A stretch of 14,983 bases of DNA from Micavibrio aeruginosavorus (GTDB lineage Bacteria > Pseudomonadota > Alphaproteobacteria > Micavibrionales > Micavibrionaceae), in contig QFQB01000044.1 in NCBI GenBank assembly GCA_003241475.1, positions 1 to 14,983 on the forward strand, read 5' to 3'. Positions within the stretch are counted from its first letter, which is position 1. The number at the start of each line of letters is the position of its first letter. The notes under the pieces are model-generated. The model ran no database searches. It saw nothing but the letters and a program-made list of their open reading frames with translations, and had not been told where the DNA came from. Of the stretch, positions 1 through 6,736 are shown one piece after another. The translations under genes and the position numbers were made by a program.

Positions 1-119
1 TAGAGAGTCATCAGGGTATAGAAACTGCCCATAATGATCTTCCGGACACCGAATTTGGAAAGCCCTTCGCGGGTCGCAATATCATCGATCGACATTCCGT
101 CATAGTGTCCGTCGCACTG
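1..119 (-). pseudogene. Serine-recombinase C-terminal tail remnant (copy A)
   Basis: Read on the minus strand this stretch encodes a peptide containing DGMSIDDIATREGLSK, then FGVRKIIMGSFYTLMTL, with the stop codon cut by the window edge (only two of its bases are present). The pattern (x)DGxSIxDIAxREGxSK followed by a VRKII helix looks like the C-terminal helix-turn-helix tail of large serine recombinases from alphaproteobacteria. No start codon or catalytic domain accompanies it, so it is a fragment unless the reading frame was fused to something else upstream. An 86%-identical stretch lies in the same orientation at 12282-12413. The family assignment is from memory of the motif and is moderate; the fact of the repeat is read directly. 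Confidence 0.6.
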
Positions 120-217
120 GCACTTTGAGCTACCTAACGAAAAAAAGTGATAACATACGATCCGCGTTTTCTTTGGGATCGGCATAAACACGCATTTTTA
201 TAGATTGCCTAGCTAAA

Positions 218-235
218 AATTCTTGACTAAGAATT
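218..235. repeat. Inverted repeat upstream of gltX
   Basis: Perfect 7-bp arms AATTCTT and AAGAATT are separated by GACT. The element sits about 80 bp before gltX and just upstream of its probable promoter. It could be an operator or a weak hairpin. No T-run follows, so it is not a convincing terminator. Confidence 0.4.
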
Positions 236-248
236 AGGAAAAATATAT

Positions 249-276
249 TTTTCAGAATATTTTATTTAAATATAAT
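249..276 (+). promoter_or_regulatory. Candidate sigma-70-type promoter for gltX
   Basis: A perfect -10 box TATAAT (271-276) lies 16 bp downstream of TTTTCA (249-254), which matches four of six bases of the -35 consensus. It is 40 bp before the gltX start, in a very AT-rich stretch. An alternative, TTGACT at 223-228 with TATATT at 244-249, has a 15-bp spacer and is less well spaced. Confidence 0.4.
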
Positions 277-315
277 ATTATTGAAACAAAAAAGTAAGCT
301 AAAAGGGTTGCTAGC

Positions 316-1845
316 ATGAAACCAATCATTACACGATTTGCACCGTCACCTACGGGGTATCTTCATGTAGGTGGCGCTCGGACAGCGCTTTATAATTGGC
401 TATATGCGCGCCACAACAACGGAAAATTTATTCTACGCATTGAAGATACTGATACACAGCGTTCGACGACAGAATCAAGCGATGCCATTTTTAAGGCTCT
501 TTCATGGTTGGGCATTGATTATGACGATGGCCCTTATTACCAATCCGACAGGCTGCCGCTATATCAAGAAAAAATTAATCAGCTTTATGAGGCAGGGAAG
601 ATCTATCCGGCGTTTGATACACCGGAAGAGCTAGAGATAATACGCCAGCTGGCAATGCAGGAAAAACGTAATCCGATCTATGATAGAAGCGCCCTACGCA
701 TGAGTGCTGATGAGGTTTCTGCCCGGATGGAAAGCGGAAGTGCATTTGTTTGGCGCTTTAAAGTTCCTGATGAGGGTATAACAGAGGTGCCAGACCTTTT
801 GGCAGGAAAATCGCTTACGACATCCTTCGCGAACTCTTCTATCGGTGATTTCATCATCACCAGACCTGGAACAAAAAATAACCCTGGAATGCCTTTGTAC
901 AATTTCGTCTGCGCGGTAGATGACGCAGCCATGAATATCTCGCATGTTATCCGGGGCAACGAGCACCTTACGAATGCAGGCCGTCAGGTTTTGCTATACG
1001 AAGCTATGGGTCTACAGATTCCCCAATATGTTCATTTACCGATTATCATGAAAAACGGTAAAAAAATGAGTAAGCGCGATGTTGATGTGGACGGGCAAGC
1101 TCCTGTCAGCGTTCTGGAACGTGCGGCGCTGGGTTATCTGCCAGAGGCAACCTTAAACCATCTAGTATTGCTCGGTTGGTCGCATCCTGATGGTAAGGAA
1201 ATCATGGACGTCGAGGAAATGATTTCCAAATTTGATCTCGACAGACTTTCCAAATCAAATGCCAATTTCGATGAAAAAAAATACCTGTTTTTTAATAATC
1301 ATTATATTAAAGAAAAAAGCGATGAAGAATTGTTAGAGCTTGCAAAGCCTTATTTAATACAAGCATGCTTAGATTTGACCCATTATTCCGACCCGGAAAT
1401 GCAAAAAATGATAGGGCTGGAAAAGAAACATTTTAGAAAGCTGGGTGAAATTCCAGAGTCCCTGAAATTTTATTTTAATGAGCCCTCGACGTATGAGCAA
1501 AAAGGTGTAGAAAAAGATTTTATGCGCCAAGATTACAACGCTGCGTCTATATTGCAATTTGCCATGGAGGCGGTCAAAAGCATAAATGTCTTTGATACGG
1601 CAGAGATTAACCGTGTACTTGCCGAAACAGTGGAAAAATCAGAAGTTCCTTATAAGGTTTTTGGCCCTATCGTACGTCTGGCAATAACGGGGCGTGTCAG
1701 TTCGCCCCCGATTGCGGATGTAATGGAAATCCTTGGCACAGCGCGAACAATAACTAGAATAGATCGCGCTATTGATAGCATAGGAAAAATGGTTCCTAGC
1801 ATGCCTCCCTTGATCTCCGGTGGCATTATAACAAACGATATTTAG
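316..1845 (+). CDS. gltX: Glutamyl-tRNA synthetase (class I)
   Basis: This enzyme attaches glutamate to tRNA-Glu (or, in non-discriminating forms, also to tRNA-Gln) in the cytoplasm. The Rossmann signature RFAPSPTGYLHVGGART is at residues 7-23 with HVGG as the HIGH motif, and KMSKR is at 250-254, so both ATP-binding motifs are intact. RIEDTD and GYLPEA...LLGWSH are also typical. The start is supported by AAAGGG eight bases upstream. At 509 aa it is longer than the roughly 470 aa usual for alphaproteobacteria, and after KMSKR it reads DVDVDGQAP where a short HGA-type loop is commoner. The Cys residues of the bacterial zinc-binding insert are also missing (YPAFDTPEEL). It is therefore a divergent copy. 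It lies inside the span bracketed by two recombinase-tail repeats and converges on the RiPP tailoring genes. Whether it is the only gltX of the genome or a second, possibly resistance-conferring copy cannot be told here. Confidence 0.95.
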   Translation: MKPIITRFAPSPTGYLHVGGARTALYNWLYARHNNGKFILRIEDTDTQRSTTESSDAIFKALSWLGIDYDDGPYYQSDRLPLYQEKINQLYEAGKIYPAFDTPEELEIIRQLAMQEKRNPIYDRSALRMSADEVSARMESGSAFVWRFKVPDEGITEVPDLLAGKSLTTSFANSSIGDFIITRPGTKNNPGMPLYNFVCAVDDAAMNISHVIRGNEHLTNAGRQVLLYEAMGLQIPQYVHLPIIMKNGKKMSKRDVDVDGQAPVSVLERAALGYLPEATLNHLVLLGWSHPDGKEIMDVEEMISKFDLDRLSKSNANFDEKKYLFFNNHYIKEKSDEELLELAKPYLIQACLDLTHYSDPEMQKMIGLEKKHFRKLGEIPESLKFYFNEPSTYEQKGVEKDFMRQDYNAASILQFAMEAVKSINVFDTAEINRVLAETVEKSEVPYKVFGPIVRLAITGRVSSPPIADVMEILGTARTITRIDRAIDSIGKMVPSMPPLISGGIITNDI

Positions 1846-1855
1846 GTATAACTCC

Positions 1856-3073
1856 TTAGGCCTGTGCGATCCGTTGAATCCAATTTTCATTCATATGAAA
1901 GTTGATATTTTTATCGGAAAGATAACGCTCCCTCAGACGACTAGATAGATCTTCCAGAATTTGCCGCCCCTCATCCTTATCGTTGTCGGTTGCGGAAGAT
2001 TCGGACTCATAAACTTCTCCCAGAAAAGTCATTAGCGACCTCTGGATGTCATCAGCCCTCAAAGATACATTTCCTTCAGTATCCAGCGATCCTACATTCT
2101 GGCCCAGCAGTAGATTGACCCAGAAAAGGCCGTGTTCTCCTTCTGCTCCAACAGGCTTACCTTGAAGATTTGATCCCAGAAGCGATGAACGGAATAGGCG
2201 TTCCATCAATATGATATATTTGGCTGTTTGGGCGCTCTTACCCAATATGTCCTCACAATGATGAAGAATAGTCCATACTGACATATCAACCCGCGCTTCC
2301 TCGATGGCGCCGTAAAGTTTTCCTAACGGTAATTTCTGTACTTTTGCGCCAAATAAGGGAAGAGGGCCGCTGGCATGCATCATTTCATGTAGTAAAAGCC
2401 ATAAGGCGATTGCTTCATTCAACTGATCATTGTCAATTTCATCAAGATCAAAAATTTTATCGTCCATTTTGAAACGCTGTTTTGCCTTGGGATAAGTCTT
2501 CGTAAGAAATCTGTCTTTTACAGCGCTGTGAAACAAAATAGTGCGGCGTTGAAGGTTTTGATCGCCAAGTTCTTTCCAGCCCTTCAAATAAAATGGTGTA
2601 AAAAGCGCGATGGGTGGTGTTTTCTGAACCATAGAGCCGGCGGATGAGATGACATTGTATAGTTCGACCCTTCTTCCTCCAAAATCACAAGGAGATCCGA
2701 ATAAACGCAATCCTATGGAAGACATATTTTTATGAATCTTATCGTTTATAGGTTGGCTTAAGTCAGATTTTTTCAAAAGAATAAGTCCGTTTTTGTAATC
2801 CAGTCTTTCGTTAGGTGTCATTGGTCCTGCATAAAAGCACACGTCGTCATGATAAGAATTTGAGAAGGCAATGATAGCTTCTTTCCAGTCTTGGTGGCGG
2901 CATCCTTTTTCTATAGCATTGATAACCGTGTCCCGAACGCCAAACGACAGTAATATATCTTTGACAGCTATATATTTTTCAAAGGAATCTTGATCTATAT
3001 TCTCTTCGATTGATTGGCAAAAATCATTCCAGTTTTTTTGTTGTGATTTTTCAAGTTTGTTTATCATTTCCAT
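1856..3073 (-). CDS. Unrecognised 405-aa protein with HExxH zincin motif
   Basis: I do not recognise the family with certainty. A helix-like stretch LWLLLHEMMHASGPLP carries HEMMH at residues 229-233, the zinc-binding and catalytic signature of zincin metallopeptidases. The stretch YGAIEEARVD at 254-263 supplies Glu and Asp where gluzincins have their third ligand. No signal peptide or membrane segment is visible, so it should be cytoplasmic. The gene starts two bases after the dioxygenase stop (TGA-TC-ATG), indicating one transcript and coupled translation; AAGG lies 12 bases upstream. Its stop is 10 bp from the stop of the convergent gltX. The context suggests leader-peptide removal or another modification of the nearby peptide, but that is inference. 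A domain-of-unknown-function family sharing an HExxH...EEARVD pattern is possible. Confidence 0.85.
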   Translation of the reverse strand: MEMINKLEKSQQKNWNDFCQSIEENIDQDSFEKYIAVKDILLSFGVRDTVINAIEKGCRHQDWKEAIIAFSNSYHDDVCFYAGPMTPNERLDYKNGLILLKKSDLSQPINDKIHKNMSSIGLRLFGSPCDFGGRRVELYNVISSAGSMVQKTPPIALFTPFYLKGWKELGDQNLQRRTILFHSAVKDRFLTKTYPKAKQRFKMDDKIFDLDEIDNDQLNEAIALWLLLHEMMHASGPLPLFGAKVQKLPLGKLYGAIEEARVDMSVWTILHHCEDILGKSAQTAKYIILMERLFRSSLLGSNLQGKPVGAEGEHGLFWVNLLLGQNVGSLDTEGNVSLRADDIQRSLMTFLGEVYESESSATDNDKDEGRQILEDLSSRLRERYLSDKNINFHMNENWIQRIAQA

Positions 3074-3075
3074 GA

Positions 3076-3924
3076 TCAGAAAAACCTTATTGTTGAAATT
3101 TTTCTTGAAGAAAATTGTTGTAGGCCATTTTCAAATTTTATCGTGCACTCACCGCGTCTGTGCACGGTTGTGTAATTGTCTAGAACAACAATATCTCCTA
3201 GGTCCAATGCAATGTCCTTGCATTCTGCAAGGCAGATCTGGTTGATCAGGTCAACCGGATGCTGTCCTAATATCTTTTCTGTTTTTTCGCGATCATCATT
3301 CGAGATCATGTGGGCGTGCGGTAGAAGAAGTGTTTGGACACCGTCTTTTTCGTTCAGAATTCTGATCGAAGCTTTTCTAGTGCCGATGCTGTAATGAATA
3401 TCCATCGTCCTGAGTTTATCAATAATTGCCTCATCCTCATTTTTAAGAACCGACAAAATATCATTAATATGAGTAATCTGATTGCGACCGTAATATGGGT
3501 GTCTTGGGTCGGGTTCCAAACACTGAAGCGCCACATATCTGGGGGGGGTTGGGTAAGAGCAGAAATCCGTGTGAAAAAAGCCAGGCTTTGTCGTTTCCGA
3601 AAAATCGTAGCCATGTCCCATGAACGGCGCAACGTTAATTCTGTCAATATAATCGGTTGTTGGTGCATAAAAGATATTGGGTGAGAGGGCGCACATTGCT
3701 TGCATAAAGCCATCATCATTGCTTGCCATGCTTTTTAGCACCACAAAGCCCTTATTCTGTAGCTCCACAAATACTTCGCCCCTGAAGGCCTGAATTTTTG
3801 CATCATTGTTTAGGGTCGAATGAAGTTTTTGAAAGGCAAATTTATCCTCATCCGGATTTGCAGCTTTAGTAGTGTCAAAATATATATTAGAGTTATTAAA
3901 TGCTAAAGATGATATTATTTTCAT
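3076..3924 (-). CDS. TauD/clavaminate-synthase-like Fe(II)/2OG dioxygenase
   Basis: The protein (282 aa) fits the Fe(II)- and 2-oxoglutarate-dependent oxygenases that hydroxylate or desaturate unactivated carbons. GFFHTDFCSYPTPPRYVALQ holds the HxD pair (H118, D120). LDNYTTVHRRG holds the distal His (H255), and nearby Arg residues could bind 2-oxoglutarate. All three iron ligands are thus present. The GFFHTD...RYVALQCLEPDP layout recalls the subgroup containing clavaminate synthase and the free-arginine hydroxylases, but the substrate cannot be assigned. It is transcribed divergently from the putative precursor peptide across an 89-bp AT-rich gap and is followed two bases later by the HExxH gene. 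No clear Shine-Dalgarno precedes the chosen ATG, so the start is uncertain. It is a likely tailoring enzyme of the peptide. Confidence 0.85.
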   Translation of the reverse strand: MKIISSLAFNNSNIYFDTTKAANPDEDKFAFQKLHSTLNNDAKIQAFRGEVFVELQNKGFVVLKSMASNDDGFMQAMCALSPNIFYAPTTDYIDRINVAPFMGHGYDFSETTKPGFFHTDFCSYPTPPRYVALQCLEPDPRHPYYGRNQITHINDILSVLKNEDEAIIDKLRTMDIHYSIGTRKASIRILNEKDGVQTLLLPHAHMISNDDREKTEKILGQHPVDLINQICLAECKDIALDLGDIVVLDNYTTVHRRGECTIKFENGLQQFSSRKISTIRFF

Positions 3925-3947
3925 GTTAAAACCATATTATTTTTAGT

Positions 3948-3975
3948 TTGACATGTAAAAAAATATACATACATT
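3948..3975 (+). promoter_or_regulatory. Candidate promoter for the precursor operon
   Basis: A perfect -35 hexamer TTGACA (3948-3953) is followed after 16 bp by TACATT (3970-3975), four of six matches to the -10 consensus. The predicted start leaves a short 5' leader before the precursor ATG. The -35 box overlaps a palindrome ACATGT (3951-3956) flanked by TTTG and AAAA, an imperfect dyad that could be an operator shared with the divergent dioxygenase gene. Confidence 0.5.
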
Positions 3976-4001
3976 AAAAAATTGTAAACACTATTTTTTA
4001 T

Positions 4002-4007
4002 AAGGAG
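4002..4007 (+). promoter_or_regulatory. Strong ribosome binding site of the small peptide gene
   Basis: AAGGAG sits six bases before the ATG at 4014. This is the best Shine-Dalgarno in the window and is the main support, together with the terminator after the stop codon, for the 44-aa gene being real and highly translated. Confidence 0.75.
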
Positions 4008-4013
4008 AAAAAA

Positions 4014-4148
4014 ATGGGTGATACAAAAACCACGTTTGAAAACTCAGCTGAGGGTGTAGTTAATGCTCCGGCTGAACCTCTTTTCAAATTGACCAAAGCT
4101 ACGGTTGTGCCAAAGGCTCCAACTCTGGAGCAATGTTGCATCCGCTAA
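4014..4148 (+). CDS. Putative RiPP precursor peptide (44 aa)
   Basis: The sequence begins MGDTKTTFENSAEG and ends PKAPTLEQCCIR. It has a near-ideal Shine-Dalgarno, a perfect -35 box upstream and an intrinsic terminator starting seven bases after its stop codon, so it is an independent, well-expressed unit at the head of the YcaO/SagB operon. The first 30 or so residues, with acidic and aliphatic residues and a PLFKLTK segment, would be the leader. The C-terminal segment, with two adjacent Cys (residues 41-42) after Glu-Gln, would be the core. Cys is the natural substrate for YcaO thiazoline formation, and these are the only Cys in the peptide. The length and a Gln close before Cys near the C-terminus recall the 42-aa trifolitoxin precursor, whose core as I remember it ends Arg-Gln-Gly-Cys-Val-Ala. 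The final Arg is a possible substrate for the dioxygenase. The cleavage site is unknown. Confidence 0.82.
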   Translation: MGDTKTTFENSAEGVVNAPAEPLFKLTKATVVPKAPTLEQCCIR

Positions 4149-4152
4149 GGTG

Positions 4153-4203
4153 AGGACAGGTGGCCTGATCTTCATCAGATGGGCCCCTGTCTTTTTTATT
4201 TTG
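4153..4203 (+). terminator. Intrinsic terminator/attenuator after the precursor gene
   Basis: Stem GACAGG (4155-4160) pairs with CCTGTC (4186-4191). Above it GGC pairs with GCC, and CTGAT (4165-4169) with ATCAG (4174-4178) around a CTTC tetraloop. TTTTTTATTTT follows. Since the eight downstream genes have no obvious promoter of their own, partial read-through would give much more precursor than enzyme mRNA, a common arrangement in RiPP operons. Confidence 0.8.
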
Positions 4204-4224
4204 ATCGGTTCCTGAGAGAGTATA

Positions 4225-5661
4225 ATGAAAATATCATATTTAGGACACGCCACGTATTATGTGGAGTTGAAGAACGGGGCCAAAGTCCTCATTGACCCTT
4301 TGCTGACTGATACTTTTCAGGATGGTACGGCGCGGGTCTGGCCACCGAGAAGCGTTAATGTTTCTGCGCTTCCCCGTCCGGATATGATTGTTATCACGCA
4401 CTGCCATCCCGGACATCTAGAGGCAGAGAGCCTTTCCTTTTTAGATAAAAACATACCAGTGTATCACCCCGCTGACCCAACGATCGAAAGAACGCTGCAA
4501 TTGCTGGGCTTTAAAAATGTCGCGGTGATTGGTCATGGCGATACCCTCGATATGGGTGATGTTAGATGTGTTTTTACAGGAACCGTATCCGACATAACGG
4601 AAATAGGCGTTTTATTTCAGGAGCCTGACAGCTCTTTCTGGTATCTCGCTGACTCTGAAATATCAGATTCAATCGCACAGGACGTTTATAAGATCGTGGA
4701 TGGAAAACTGGACCTGATGATTACGAGTTATGCGGCTTATAACAATGATTTCTTTACGCATTTCCGTTACGAATTCCCTGCACAGGATATAGCGTTCTTT
4801 TTGGAGCAGGTCCTTAAATTCGAGCCTAAGATTTTGAGTGCCAATTTCATTGGATTAAAATACACAGGCGATGGGGAATGGATGAACCGCTACATGTTCC
4901 CCACTCAGCCCCAACAGTTTTACAAGGACGTTGCCGCTTTTGCCAAAAAAGTTGAGCATTATTTGAATCTTGTGCCGGGATGCCAGATTGCGCTTGAAAA
5001 TGGAACGCACAATGTGCGTGAAAATGCCCTGCCTTATCTGATGCCTGAAAAGGGAACTTCAGAAGATCTGCTTTTGGATCCGACAAAATCCATTCCGGAG
5101 CTTCGTGATCCGGATATTCACCGGGTTGGCACACCTGAACTTAAACAGCGGATCACGACCCTGCTTACAAAGGACTTCTCGTTCTGGGTTCGGGAATCTG
5201 TGATTGATGGCTACGAACCGATCATGACGTATCATCGATTGGGTGTTAAATTCCGCATCCGTGTTGTTTATCCAGATAATTCCGAGGATGTTTATATGAT
5301 GGATATGTCCTCTAACAGTGCTGCGATCATTCCTGATCCTGATGTGGGTTCTTATGCTGATATAACAATGCGTGCGGCTGCTTCAGTGCTGGATTTGTGG
5401 AATCGTGCAGAAATTCCTTATTACAGAGCTTACCACCATATTCGCGCATACAGCGCAATTTACAGACTGATGACATCCTTGGATCGAAGAGTCGAGGTTG
5501 CCATGCTGGATGGCTCAGACAAAAGCCATTCTCGTATAAAAATGGATGGTCGTGATCCGCTGTCCCTTTACTTCAACCATGACGTTGAAAAATTCTATCA
5601 TCCATGGTTACAAAAACAGTTAAGCCGTTATCAGGGAATAGACTATGCAGAAGCAGTATAA
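4225..5661 (+). CDS. Metallo-beta-lactamase-fold protein (UlaG-like) with C-terminal extension
   Basis: Residues 1 to about 210 have the MBL fold as in UlaG-type hydrolases: MKISYLGHATYYVEL, then VLIDPLL, then the metal loop THCHPGH (H59, H61, H64). The usual HxHxDH Asp is Gly63, so the residue that binds the second metal is missing. LADSE at 141-145 may be the bridging Asp. The positions where other family members carry downstream His ligands look altered (FTGTVSD, SANFIGLKY). The remaining 270 residues form an extension I cannot name, with basic and aromatic segments (around 340-440). It is the first gene after the precursor terminator, with a GAGAG-type Shine-Dalgarno, and overlaps the next gene by 17 bp. 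It may be a tailoring hydrolase or oxygenase, or a degenerate binding protein. No export signal is seen. Confidence 0.85.
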   Translation: MKISYLGHATYYVELKNGAKVLIDPLLTDTFQDGTARVWPPRSVNVSALPRPDMIVITHCHPGHLEAESLSFLDKNIPVYHPADPTIERTLQLLGFKNVAVIGHGDTLDMGDVRCVFTGTVSDITEIGVLFQEPDSSFWYLADSEISDSIAQDVYKIVDGKLDLMITSYAAYNNDFFTHFRYEFPAQDIAFFLEQVLKFEPKILSANFIGLKYTGDGEWMNRYMFPTQPQQFYKDVAAFAKKVEHYLNLVPGCQIALENGTHNVRENALPYLMPEKGTSEDLLLDPTKSIPELRDPDIHRVGTPELKQRITTLLTKDFSFWVRESVIDGYEPIMTYHRLGVKFRIRVVYPDNSEDVYMMDMSSNSAAIIPDPDVGSYADITMRAAASVLDLWNRAEIPYYRAYHHIRAYSAIYRLMTSLDRRVEVAMLDGSDKSHSRIKMDGRDPLSLYFNHDVEKFYHPWLQKQLSRYQGIDYAEAV

Positions 5662-6730
5662 CGCGCCGTTTGAGCTGGCTTTGATACGGCATGACGGTGA
5701 GTCGTATTTGTATGAGCCTCGAAATGAAAAGACATGGCCCGGGGAATTGCTTGAAAATGCTTTACTTGTGCGCATTCTGGGCTTTTGTGAAGCGCCCCAA
5801 AATGAAGAGGACATTATAGCGTTCATAAAAGAATCGGCAAATTGCGATCTTTCTGCGGCAGATGCTACATTTCAGGAGCTTCTGGATTCTGAGTTGTTGT
5901 GTGCGCATAAGGAACAGGATGCCCTTTTCAATGGTAAGGATGGATGGCACGATAAGGCTTGGGATCATGCTTTGCGGTTCCACGCACATACGAATGAACA
6001 AAAGAAAACAGACTACAGCTCTGATCCCAAAGGACTTGGGGACAAGGCGCTGATGCAGCAATATGTCGAAGCTGAAATGCAGCCATCTTCTTACAAGATT
6101 TTTGAGAATGCTGAAATTATATCTCTTCCAAAAACTGAATTTCCGCAAGCTGATCCCTTTGGAAAGATTGTTGAAGGAGAGCTTTACAAAGATAATTCTG
6201 CTCCCATGAATATTGGCCTTTTTTCTAAGTTTCTGGAACTTGGATACGGTGAAACCGGCTTTAGAAAGATGCCAGTGACTGGCGTCCATGTTGGTAAGAC
6301 CGTCCCATCTGGTGGTAGTCGCCATCCTACCGAAGTTTACCCCATAGTGCTTGATGTCGAGGGTGTCGATAATGGAATTTACCACTACAATGTTAAGGAC
6401 CATAGCCTTGAATGTATTCTAAAAGGCAGCTTTTCTGATTTTGTACTAAAGAACCTGATCCGTCATAAAGATCGTTTGTCGTTCAACCCTAAAGTGGTTT
6501 TCATGTACACGATCATTTTTGAAAGAAGCATGTTCCGTTATAGGGAATCACGCTCTTATCGCGTTATGCATTACGATCTTGGTCATATCTTACAGAACAC
6601 ATCTTATCTTGCGCGAAGCATGCGGCAAAAATGCTATAGGAATTATTCTCTCAATGAGGAAGAGGTGGAAAAAGTTCTGAATCTTGATGCCTTGCATGAA
6701 TCTGCAATGGCTGTTGCGGCTATAGGATAA
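5645..6730 (+). CDS. SagB-like nitroreductase-fold protein 1, 'PS-loop' type, with N-terminal winged-helix-like domain
   Basis: This is a 361-aa member of the SagB/McbC flavoenzyme family, whose canonical members oxidise azolines to azoles with FMN. Motifs seen: VPSGGSRHPTEVYP (220-233), the isoalloxazine-side loop; GIYHYN (244-249); and FRYRESRSYRVMHYDLGHILQN (297-318), matching the family's YGxRGYRYxLLExGHxAQN block with Glu replaced by Asp. The usual RxSxR phosphate-binding motif that should lie before the PS loop is not visible. Residues 35-90 (VRILGFCEAPQNEEDIIAFI...) look like the PqqD-type winged helix that recognises leader peptides in RiPP enzymes. The start at 5645 is supported by AGGGA seven bases upstream and lies inside the preceding gene. 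I expect it to act with the next gene's product. Confidence 0.85.
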   Translation: MQKQYNAPFELALIRHDGESYLYEPRNEKTWPGELLENALLVRILGFCEAPQNEEDIIAFIKESANCDLSAADATFQELLDSELLCAHKEQDALFNGKDGWHDKAWDHALRFHAHTNEQKKTDYSSDPKGLGDKALMQQYVEAEMQPSSYKIFENAEIISLPKTEFPQADPFGKIVEGELYKDNSAPMNIGLFSKFLELGYGETGFRKMPVTGVHVGKTVPSGGSRHPTEVYPIVLDVEGVDNGIYHYNVKDHSLECILKGSFSDFVLKNLIRHKDRLSFNPKVVFMYTIIFERSMFRYRESRSYRVMHYDLGHILQNTSYLARSMRQKCYRNYSLNEEEVEKVLNLDALHESAMAVAAIG

Positions 6731-6736
6731 AAGAAC

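Noticed and set aside
4044..4253. Minus-strand 69-codon frame overlapping the precursor gene
   Set aside because: It crosses the terminator hairpin and the start of the MBL gene, has no Shine-Dalgarno, and is antisense to a gene with much better signals.
5762..6403. 213-codon minus-strand frame inside SagB-like gene 1
   Set aside because: It is the antisense shadow of a gene with clear family motifs; its translation is basic and shows no domain.
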